Assembly: GCA_963744875.1 (NCBI GenBank)
Contig: CAVUVQ010000010.1
Coordinates: 496,001 to 560,000, forward strand
Source of the DNA: JACDAE01 sp963744875
GTDB lineage: Bacteria > Chloroflexota > Ktedonobacteria > Ktedonobacterales > Ktedonobacteraceae
Direction of reading: 5' to 3'
Length of the DNA: 64,000 bases
Shown here: piece after piece, positions 53,277 through 61,090 of the stretch
Numbering within the stretch: position 1 is the first letter of the stretch
Layout of the letters: every line of letters starts with the position of its first letter
The notes under the pieces: generated by a model
Told to the model about the DNA's origin: nothing
What the model saw: the letters and a program-made list of their open reading frames with translations, nothing else
Databases searched by the model: none
Translations under genes and position numbers: made by a program

Positions 53277-55206
53277 CTATACCTTCCTGCGCACCAGCTC
53301 TAAATACCAGAACGGTTGTCGCTTACGCAAAAACGGCTTCCCTCGCACTGCATTACCAGGAATACTATCATAGATGTCGTATGCCAGCTCACCAGTAAGG
53401 GAACCAGCCATATTGCCAGGACTATACTCCAACATACGTGTAGTGCGCCTTCCGGTACGCTGCTCACGCGTGTCAATGGTCATCATCATCAAACCCAATT
53501 CGTCCTCCTCGGCAACAACCTCTGAAAGGGGAGAGTTCCCACTATTAGGAGAATAGATACCACTCAACCCATTAGCGCTCAGGCCGCCCCGACTCCCTTG
53601 CCAGTTCGCCACGGCCAGATATACATTGTTCTCAGCCGCTCGTATACGCCAGACGATATGATGCAACGCATCATACTCATCTCCTTCTACCTGATTAGCA
53701 TTTTTGATATAGGATGGAGCCAGTCCGATAGGAGAAGGAAAATCTAGAAATGCAGGCGCACAGACCAGGTCCGCGCCCTTCCCCGCCAGAACACGCAATG
53801 TCTCAGGGAAAAGTACATCATAACCCGTCGCTAGCCCGATACGACCTGTAGGAGTATCAAAAGTTTGCAAGCCTAGATTACCAGGGGTTGCCCACAATTT
53901 ATCAAGCGGAGGTGAGATGCAACTTGCGATGGATCCCATAAACGCCTTCCGGATCAATAAGCAACACGGTATTGTAATAGACATCCTCTAAACGTTCAGC
54001 GATCCCAACAACTACACTGATCTGTAACTCATCAGCGAGCGCAACCATCACAGCTACCTCTGGTCCCGACAAGGTAATCGCACCCCGCTGAAAGTGCATA
54101 GCGATTGCCTCAGGGGTCTCTATGTTTGTGGGAAGAGGTCCTGGTAAAAGCAATTCTGGCAAAACAAGTATGTCCGGACGAGCAGGCTCATTACTGCGTA
54201 TAGCGGTCCGCAGCATATCAGACAACGCTTCCAGAGTCCCTTCACTCGACTGCATAGGGAATTCCTGCATGTCCACCTGTACAATACCTGCACAGGAAAG
54301 CTGGCCCTCAGGCAACTCGCCAAGCTCGTACAGCGAGTGATAACGCAACGGTTCCCATAAATAGGTGTTTTGCACCAGAGTTGTATATGCAGTTGGCACA
54401 CGATCAGCCAGGCGATCCCCTCCTGTGAGGAGATTAGACCCCCAACGCTTATCACGCGAGCGCTCCAGATCAATCTCACCATATACAATACCCTCACCAT
54501 TATCCCGGTACGCCTGTATTGATCCATCCGGATTTAAGATGCAACTACCACCCGTGAATTGCACACCACGTTCAATGCCATAACGATTGGCAGCAACGAT
54601 GTAGATGCCATTCTCAAAGGCACGCGTCATCCACCAGGAACAAGGGCATTTTTCGTCGAGCCAGTTTGTCGGGAACAATAGCACGTCCACACCTTGTAAC
54701 GCTGGAATGCGGGCCGCCTCAAAATACATTGCATCCATACAGATCAGTCCACTCAAACGACCAAGCGGAGTATCCCAGACGGGAATGCCCAGATCTCCAT
54801 CGCGTGCCCAACGTGGCTCAGAGATATAGGAATGAATTTTGCGGTAGGTACCAACCATACCTTCGGGTCCCAGTAGAACCATACTATTGTAATAAACATC
54901 CGTTTCTGGATCAACTTCTGGTAGCCCTAGCGCAATGAAGCACCCATAACGCGTTGCCAGAGCTTGAAAACGCTCGGTGGTAGGACCGGGCAACGGCTCT
55001 GTATAAGGCGCAATCTCCGTACGAGAAGCCCAGCAATAACCAGTCGTTGCCATTTCAGGCAACACAATCAAACGTGCATCGTGTTGGGCCGCCTCTTCAG
55101 TTAACTGGAGGAGACTCCGAACATTCTTTTCCTTCTCGCCCAGAGTAGGTTCGTATTGGACAGCTGCTACGCGGTACCTGGAGAGGGATGGTATGCGAGT
55201 GCTCAA
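53277..55206 (-). CDS. Double carbon-nitrogen hydrolase (nitrilase superfamily), frameshifted
   Basis: Two nitrilase-fold domains in one chain. The first has the full catalytic triad: Glu in LIVLPEMATTGYC, Lys in TYRKIHSYI and Cys in LSGLICMDAMYFE. The second keeps Glu (DILVLPELLLPG) and Lys (IHRKLHL) but has GLATGYDVLFPE where the Cys should be, so it is probably inactive. The two parts are joined by removing one base near 53910 (LTPLDKLWATPGN). Repaired length is about 642 aa. Enzymes of this superfamily hydrolyse nitriles or amides; the substrate is unknown. It stands alone. Confidence 0.8.
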
Positions 55207-55597
55207 TTCAAACTCCTGATAAATACCACCTGAAATTTACTGATCATATTATAACATCTTTCTATCTTATAACTAGCCACTTTCCTCCTTTATCATAGTA
55301 CTTTGCGGATATTGAGAACTCCATATGCAACATTTTTGGAAGGGGGGCATTTCCCTTTTTTTACGGGCATAAAAACATTTCCTTTCTTGTTATCTATGGT
55401 ACAATGACAAAAATAAAAACTGGTCACGAGGTGAGATCCGGTACCAGGCGCAAAACATCTTGACGTAGCGTAGTCATGCATGTACAATCATGCTTGCATT
55501 GTAAACACTTTTGTTGGACGAGGCATCGCTCAATCTCGTTCGGAATTCATAACTCAACGCTAAAGAACCTGGCGGTTGATATCTCTTGGGAGTAACA
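55207..55597. other. Upstream region of rpmE without a recognised feature
   Basis: 391 bases between the divergent nitrilase gene and rpmE. It must hold promoters for both. I see no riboswitch or RNA fold I recognise. A CATGCATGTACAATCATGCT stretch at about 55476 is locally self-complementary. No supported open frame is present. Confidence 0.35.
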
Positions 55598-55804
55598 ATG
55601 AAACAAGGAATCCATCCAAATTATGTAGAATCCACGGTTAGCTGCGCCTGTGGAAATAGCTTTCAAACGCTAAGCGTGAAACCTGTGCTCAAGGTTGATG
55701 TCTGTTCAAAATGTCACCCCTTCTTCACTGGTCAGCAGCGTATTCTTGACTCAGCCGGTCGTGTGGACCGTTTCCGCAAACGCTTTAACCTGAAGGATGA
55801 GTAA
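55598..55804 (+). CDS. rpmE: 50S ribosomal protein L31 (zinc-binding form)
   Basis: 68 aa starting MKQGIHPNYVESTVSCACG at 55598, with TGGGAG upstream. All family marks are there: IHPNY, CxC (SCACGNSF), VCSKCHPFFTGQQRILDSAG and VDRFRKRF. The four-Cys arrangement makes it the zinc-containing C+ form. A rho-independent terminator follows at once. Confidence 0.95.
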   Translation: MKQGIHPNYVESTVSCACGNSFQTLSVKPVLKVDVCSKCHPFFTGQQRILDSAGRVDRFRKRFNLKDE

Positions 55805-55821
55805 GCATTGCGGCGTATACT

Positions 55822-55865
55822 AAAGGGATAAAGGACCCAACTGGGAACCCTTTATCCCTTTTTAT
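55822..55865 (+). terminator. Terminator after rpmE
   Basis: AAGGGATAAAGG (55822-55833) pairs with CCTTTATCCCTT (about 55849-55860), followed by TTTATT. The loop ACCCAACTGGGAA has its own small CCCA/TGGG pairing. Confidence 0.85.
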
Positions 55866-57340
55866 TGCTAGCATACTGGGGGTGTGTTCTGGTTAACGCA
55901 AGACAGCAAACAATCTTATTTTTGATTGCTGATACAGGTGCCGGGCATCGAAGTGCCGCGAATGCAATCAGCAACGCCATTAAAATAATTTCACAAAAGC
56001 AACAGGAAGAATGGCTTCAATCTGTGAAGCTGGCGTCCAACAAAGGTGTTCAGACGCATGATGCCGAGGATACAACACGCCTGCAATACGAACCTGTAAC
56101 CTATCGGATCGAGATCGTCGACGTATTTGAGGAATATAGCCACTTCCCCTTGCGTGAAGCGGCAAAACTCTATGGGCCAACGATTCGCTACAACCCGAAG
56201 TTGTATGGAGAGGTCTTTCGTCAGAGCAATCACGCTACAACCGTCAATGCGGTAAAGACGATTGCTACACCAATGATTATGAACGGGCTTTTACGCCTCT
56301 TTACAACTGTGCAACCCGACGTTATCGTCTCCATCCATCCTATGTTAAATCACGTGACGGTCCACGCACTTCAAGAGTTGGGCCTGCACATCCCTTTCCT
56401 GACCGTCGTCACCGATCTGGTAAGTGTTCACTATGCCTGGTTCGCGCCGGGTGTCGATAACTATATTGTGCCAACAGAACAGGCGAAAAAGCTTTATCTA
56501 AAGCGTGGTCTGGATGCCAGGCGAGTACATATGTTGGGTATGCCCATCGATCCTAAGTTCACACTGAAAGTCGATGAGAAAGAACGCCTGCAACAGAAAT
56601 TTGGGCTTAAACCTGATCTGCCCGTTATTTTGCTCGTCGGTGGCGGAGACGGCGCGGGCGGTTTGCAAACTGCTGTACGTGCTATCTCTCAGGCTCGCTT
56701 GCCAGTCCAATTGCTGGTCGTTACTGGGCGCAACAAAAGACTCTATACCCACTTACAACGCACCCGCGCCTCTCTGCATGTCCATGCAACAATCTTCGGC
56801 TTCGTGCAAAATATGCCCGAAATCATGCACGCCTCCGACGTGATCATCACCAAAGCAGGCCCTGGGACCATCTGCGAGGCGCTGGCATGCCACTTGCCTA
56901 TCCTATTGAGCGGCTACGTCCCTGGTCAAGAAGAAGGCAATGTCGATTATGTCACGAGCAATGAGGTAGGTGCTCTGGCAATGGACCCTGCAACGCTCGT
57001 CGATGCACTGCGTCGCCTGATCATTCCAGGCTCATCTGAGCTGCGTCGCTTTGTGGAGAATGCGAAAAAACTCAGTCGCCCTATGGCTTCATTTGATATC
57101 GCAACTTGCATACTGAGCAACTTACCCACCAGCACCGAAGTCGGCATCTGGCAAACGTCGCTCTCACAGCGCCGCAAGCGGCTACTTTCCAGCCGCATGC
57201 GTTCAACAATACGCATCCGACGTATTCGCCCAACCATTTCAAAGAAACTTGTTCCACGCACACTACTGAAAAATCCTGTCGTAGGTCGCGTCCGCCGCTT
57301 GCGTATCAAAAACCTGCCACGCAACCGCATACTGGAGTAA
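55865..57340 (+). CDS. MGDG synthase / diacylglycerol glucosyltransferase-like protein (GT28 type)
   Basis: GT-B fold, 491 aa. N-terminal glycolipid-acceptor domain: LFLIADTGAGHRSAANAISN, the hallmark DTGAGHRSAA of MGDG synthases and processive diacylglycerol glucosyltransferases. C-terminal donor domain: VILLVGGGDGAGGLQTAVRA, HASDVIITKAGPGTICEALA and YVPGQEEGNVDYV. It likely makes a membrane glycolipid. The extra basic tail (about residues 430-491, RRIRPTISKKLVPR) is Arg-rich and unusual. The start is uncertain: TTG at 55865 lies in the rpmE terminator tail and has no good ribosome site; a start a few codons later at the GGGGGTG-preceded region is possible. Confidence 0.83.
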   Translation: MLAYWGCVLVNARQQTILFLIADTGAGHRSAANAISNAIKIISQKQQEEWLQSVKLASNKGVQTHDAEDTTRLQYEPVTYRIEIVDVFEEYSHFPLREAAKLYGPTIRYNPKLYGEVFRQSNHATTVNAVKTIATPMIMNGLLRLFTTVQPDVIVSIHPMLNHVTVHALQELGLHIPFLTVVTDLVSVHYAWFAPGVDNYIVPTEQAKKLYLKRGLDARRVHMLGMPIDPKFTLKVDEKERLQQKFGLKPDLPVILLVGGGDGAGGLQTAVRAISQARLPVQLLVVTGRNKRLYTHLQRTRASLHVHATIFGFVQNMPEIMHASDVIITKAGPGTICEALACHLPILLSGYVPGQEEGNVDYVTSNEVGALAMDPATLVDALRRLIIPGSSELRRFVENAKKLSRPMASFDIATCILSNLPTSTEVGIWQTSLSQRRKRLLSSRMRSTIRIRRIRPTISKKLVPRTLLKNPVVGRVRRLRIKNLPRNRILE

Positions 57341-57396
57341 GGAGCACGCCGGTACGTCTCCATTGCTAGTCTAGCCGTTTTGGTTATTTTCCAAAT

Positions 57397-57438
57397 AAAA
57401 AAACCGTTGGGGTAATCTGCAACCCCAACGGTTTTTTT
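57397..57438. terminator. Bidirectional intrinsic terminator
   Basis: AAAAAAACCGTTGGGG (57397-57412) and CCCCAACGGTTTTTTT (57423-57438) are exact reverse complements with a 10-base loop, giving T tracts on both strands. It separates the convergent glycosyltransferase and zinc-ribbon genes. Confidence 0.92.
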
Positions 57439-57476
57439 GTATTCTATACTATAGAAGCGCAAAAATTATCAAATAT

Positions 57477-57944
57477 TCAAGCAGCCCCTGGACGTGTGAG
57501 GTAGACAAAAACAGCAATGGCAAATATAACGCCTGTAACACCACTTACGATCCAGAGGTAAGACAGCCTTTTATCCTTGATCATAACAAGATCTTCAAAA
57601 GTATGCCTTAAATATCCACCAGGGTACAGCACACGGATCGCCGCCCCAATTGTTAGTAGCAACAAAAAGAGCGGAAGAATGTAGATAAAAGCGTTGAAAG
57701 GAAAACTGGCCGCTACCTTCCCAACAAAGATAGCCCCCCCATAGAAAGTAAACAGGGCTGCTGCAATGCCTTCAATGAATTGCGCAATGGTGTCATAGTA
57801 CTTTAAAACGTCAGGTATAGACTTTGTAACCAGTTCTTGTTTGAAATGCTCAGTAGAAAGCGATGTGCCACATTGAGAACAAAATAAAGCACCCTGCGTC
57901 AGCACAGCATTGCAACGCGGACATCGTGCGATCTGAGTACCCAT
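57477..57944 (-). CDS. Zinc-ribbon membrane protein (155 aa)
   Basis: Start at 57944 (MGTQIARCPRCNAVL) with GAGGAG upstream. An N-terminal zinc ribbon (CPRCNAVLTQGALFCSQC) precedes a helical linker and three or four membrane segments (FNAFIYILPLFLLLLTIGAA, LWIVSGVTGVIFAIAVFVY and an earlier AALFTFYGGAIFVGKVA). The family is not recognised. Zinc-ribbon membrane proteins of this form are frequent in this lineage, like the MscL and kinase in this window. Confidence 0.75.
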   Translation of the reverse strand: MGTQIARCPRCNAVLTQGALFCSQCGTSLSTEHFKQELVTKSIPDVLKYYDTIAQFIEGIAAALFTFYGGAIFVGKVAASFPFNAFIYILPLFLLLLTIGAAIRVLYPGGYLRHTFEDLVMIKDKRLSYLWIVSGVTGVIFAIAVFVYLTRPGAA

Positions 57945-58282
57945 AAACTCCTCATCCCCTTTCCGATTTCTACTATCTGCATTAAGAAATAGTATTTTCA
58001 GCATTATAACAAATAAAAGATGAGAATGGAATATAACTAGTAAGGATCTGGACTGAGATGCTCGTGAAGCACTTTCCACTTCTCATCTATTTGGTACATA
58101 AATTCTATTGGCGTCATCTCTTCCCCTCTCATTCTTCAAACAATTCACATATACACCCTCTTAAATATCACCCACCAGTAGTGTATAATAAAAAACACTT
58201 TATGAATCTGTGCAGAACATTTCCGCAAAGGTAACTCCTAAACAATTCGCGTGTATATATACATTCCTGAAAGGGTGCAGGT
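57945..58282. other. Divergent gap without a supported gene
   Basis: 338 bases between the minus-strand zinc-ribbon gene and the plus-strand DUF1385 gene. AT-rich; no open frame, RNA or repeat was recognised. It must hold both promoters. Confidence 0.4.
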
Positions 58283-59296
58283 ATGGCAAAGTTTTATTAT
58301 GGCGGCCAGGCTGTGATGGAGGGCGTGATGATGCGTGGACGCACATCGGCAGCCGTTGCAATCAGGCAACCTGATAACGACATCTACATCTATGAAGAGA
58401 CGCTCAATCCACGCCTCTACCAGAATAAGCTTTTTCGCCTGCCATTTTTGCGCGGCATGCTGCTCCTCTGGGATATGCTTGTCCTCGGCACGCGCCTGAT
58501 GACACTTTCCGCCAATATCGCAACAGGCGAGGTTGATCCCACTATCCTCACAGAGCAACCTACTATACAGAATACTGATCCGCTCATGAACCAGCATCCA
58601 TCTCAAAGCTCCTCACCTGAACGAGAGGAAAAACCACTTGAGATTGCTGGAGCGGCATTGATCATTCCGCTGCTGATCTCGCTCACGTTCGCTGTAGCGA
58701 TCTTCTTTGTTGGTCCACTCCTACTCACCAGTTTGTTCCACAAACAGGTAGGCGACGGCCTGCTTAATCTCCTGGTAGAAGGACTTATTCGTCTTGCATT
58801 ATTGCTCGGTTACCTCTACCTGATCGGACGCATACCTGATATCCAGCGCGTCTTCGGCTATCATGGCGCTGAACATAAAACAATCAATGCGATGGAACAG
58901 GGTGATCCGCTGGATGTAGCCCATGTACGGCGTGCTTCGCGCGTCCATATACGCTGTGGCACAGGCTTTTTGCTGCTTGTGATGGTCGTCTCCATCTTTA
59001 TCTTTGCCCTGGTCGGCTCTCCCGCGCTGCCCATTAAGATCCTGTCGCGTATTATTCTTGTTCCGGTTGTTGCTGGAGTTGCCTATGAACTCATGCGTCT
59101 GGGTGCGGCAAATTATCGTTTTCGTGTTGTACGCTGGTTGCTTGCGCCGGGACTCGCCTTACAGGGGTTGACGACACGCGAGCCAGACGATAGTATGATA
59201 GAGTGCGCGATTGCTTCTTTGCAGCGCGTCCTGCTCCGCGATGGAGTGCTTACTCCGAAAAATAAAGAGCCTGAGCGCGAGACGCTCCCATTATAA
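58283..59296 (+). CDS. DUF1385 domain-containing membrane protein
   Basis: A 337-aa protein of the DUF1385 (YqhQ-like) family: GGQAVMEGVMMRGRTSAAVA near the start, HGAEHKTINAMEQGDPLDVA, and SRVHIRCGTGFLLLVMVVS. About four membrane segments. The acidic/Pro-Ser stretch at about 100-115 (NQHPSQSSSPEREEKP) is a soluble insertion. The biochemical role of the family is not established. It lies 27 bases upstream of the dual-specificity phosphatase gene and may be cotranscribed. Confidence 0.88.
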   Translation: MAKFYYGGQAVMEGVMMRGRTSAAVAIRQPDNDIYIYEETLNPRLYQNKLFRLPFLRGMLLLWDMLVLGTRLMTLSANIATGEVDPTILTEQPTIQNTDPLMNQHPSQSSSPEREEKPLEIAGAALIIPLLISLTFAVAIFFVGPLLLTSLFHKQVGDGLLNLLVEGLIRLALLLGYLYLIGRIPDIQRVFGYHGAEHKTINAMEQGDPLDVAHVRRASRVHIRCGTGFLLLVMVVSIFIFALVGSPALPIKILSRIILVPVVAGVAYELMRLGAANYRFRVVRWLLAPGLALQGLTTREPDDSMIECAIASLQRVLLRDGVLTPKNKEPERETLPL

Positions 59297-59323
59297 AAGA
59301 TACAATAAAGGATTTATTAAAGA

Positions 59324-60046
59324 ATGTCATCTGAACAGGTCCCACCTCCTCCAACTGAGGAGCAGACTTCATCTACAACGCTTCCAACAACGTCTGAAAT
59401 TTCATCTGAACAGACCGATGCGACTCCACCTGAGCGGCCTCATGTTCCCTTCTCATACACGAGTTGGGCATCGAGCGGCGTTGCACGTGTCCTCTACCGT
59501 GGTTGGACGCGTGTTGCAGCACGCCTCTTTCCTGAAAACTCGACCGGGGAACATATTGCCCGCATGCTGCACATTCCGCTGCCCGATGCTCTCAATATGA
59601 GTTGGGTCAATGATCATCTTGCCGTAGGTGGTCGTATACGTCCTGCAGATATCAGAGCAGTAGCACTATCAGGTATAACGCATGTGGTGGACACACGCTC
59701 AGAATATAGCGATGATAAAGATGCTCTGGCAAAAGAACAGATCGACCTGCTGTATCTACCAACGCCCGATACCTATCCTTTGAGCGTAGAGCAGTTGATG
59801 CAAGGAGCCGAGTGGACCGATAAGCATATTCGCGCAGGTGGACGGGTGCTGATCCACTGTGAACACGGCGTCGGGCGCAGCGTCCTGCTCACCTGCGCCG
59901 TCCTGGTATATGAAGGTATGCATGCACGTGATGCCCTGGAACTGGTCAAAAAGAAGCGCTGGCAGGCATCTCCCAATCAGAGGCAGGTCAACCGATTGCG
60001 CGAGTTTGAGGCAGTATTGGCAGCGCGACCCAGACCCAACGCATAG
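59324..60046 (+). CDS. Dual-specificity protein phosphatase
   Basis: 240 aa. The first 60 residues are Thr/Ser/Pro/Glu-rich and probably disordered (PPPTEEQTSSTTLPTTSE). The catalytic domain has the P loop IHCEHGVGRSVLL with Cys about 179 and a general-acid Asp probably in LYLPTPDTYPLSVEQ. It likely dephosphorylates Ser/Thr or Tyr; given the number of Ser/Thr kinases in the window that is a sensible partnership, though unproven. The 3' end overlaps the convergent HAD gene by 70 bases. Confidence 0.87.
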   Translation: MSSEQVPPPPTEEQTSSTTLPTTSEISSEQTDATPPERPHVPFSYTSWASSGVARVLYRGWTRVAARLFPENSTGEHIARMLHIPLPDALNMSWVNDHLAVGGRIRPADIRAVALSGITHVVDTRSEYSDDKDALAKEQIDLLYLPTPDTYPLSVEQLMQGAEWTDKHIRAGGRVLIHCEHGVGRSVLLTCAVLVYEGMHARDALELVKKKRWQASPNQRQVNRLREFEAVLAARPRPNA

Positions 60047-60873
60047 TTCTCAATCGCCAGGGCAACCCCATCTTCAGCATTGCTCGTGGTTACCGCATTT
60101 GCAACGGCCTTGATCGCTTCTGGTGCCTGCCCCATGGCAACGCTCCAACCCACCGCCTGGAGCATCTCAAGGTCGTTGTTGTTATCGCCAATTGCCATAA
60201 CTTCTTCCATCGCAATACCCAGGTGCTGCGCAAGAAGCGCAACGCCACTGGCCTTGGAACAGAGCGGATTTATCACCGCCAGTTCAGCAGTGTCATAACT
60301 GCCGCGCCGGGTGAAATTCCATGCACACGGTAAAGCCGCCACCTCTGGTATTACTGACTTGACCATATCTTCGGAGGCAAAGGCGACGACACGCAATGGA
60401 TCAGGCTGCCCACTACAACAATTTGCATAATCCAGGCGGCGTATATGCTCAGGAAAGACTGAGAAGTACGCAGTCACCCACTCATTATCGAACTGCTCAT
60501 AACCAGTCCACGTCTCCTCTGTCGTACCATTGATATGATGAATAGCAGGCTGGATGCCATACCGCACCATCACATCCACCACTTGCTGAGCCACATCCGC
60601 ATCCAATAATTGTGTATAAAGCACTCTTGTGTCAGGATGATGCATCGCCAACGCACCATCACACAGGATAAGCGGGATGTCCACATCTAATTCGGTCGCA
60701 ATGGGAGCCGTATTACGATAACGCCGTGCCGTTGCCAGCGTCACAACGATGCCAGCCTCACGTGCTGCACGGACCGCTTCACGAGTACGGAGAGCAATCT
60801 GTTTTTGCGGATTGAGCAACGTCCCATCGATATCTATCGCGAGTAATCTGATCTTTGGTAAAAGTGATGCCAT
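59977..60873 (-). CDS. Cof-type HAD-IIB phosphatase
   Basis: 298 aa. HAD motif I LLAIDIDGTLLNPQKQ, motif II in VVTLATARRYRN, and motifs III/IV in VMAIGDNNNDLEMLQAVGWS. It likely dephosphorylates a sugar phosphate or flavin/PLP-type compound. The normal family end (VALAIENYAL) is followed by 20 extra residues (GLGRAANTASNSRNR), which read across the last 70 bases of the phosphatase gene on the other strand, a real convergent overlap or a lost stop. Confidence 0.87.
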   Translation of the reverse strand: MASLLPKIRLLAIDIDGTLLNPQKQIALRTREAVRAAREAGIVVTLATARRYRNTAPIATELDVDIPLILCDGALAMHHPDTRVLYTQLLDADVAQQVVDVMVRYGIQPAIHHINGTTEETWTGYEQFDNEWVTAYFSVFPEHIRRLDYANCCSGQPDPLRVVAFASEDMVKSVIPEVAALPCAWNFTRRGSYDTAELAVINPLCSKASGVALLAQHLGIAMEEVMAIGDNNNDLEMLQAVGWSVAMGQAPEAIKAVANAVTTSNAEDGVALAIENYALGLGRAANTASNSRNRLTCL

Positions 60874-61090
60874 GCCAGTCTAAGTCCTTTTGCACAAAAA
60901 AAACGAGGAATAGCGCAGATGTACCTTACCATATTTGAGAAAGTCGAGCAAATCAGAGTACATTCTCTCTAGCAATTCGGCGCTAGCACTTGTATACTCT
61001 TAAACAGTATTCCGTGACTGTAAGATAGCCGAGAAGTTTCATTTTATAAGGTAGAGCCACGGATAACAAAATAGGTGAGGATAGTACAGC

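Noticed and set aside
56947..57462. Minus-strand 171-aa frame at the end of the glycosyltransferase
   Set aside because: It reads the opposite strand of the Arg-rich tail and runs through the bidirectional terminator.
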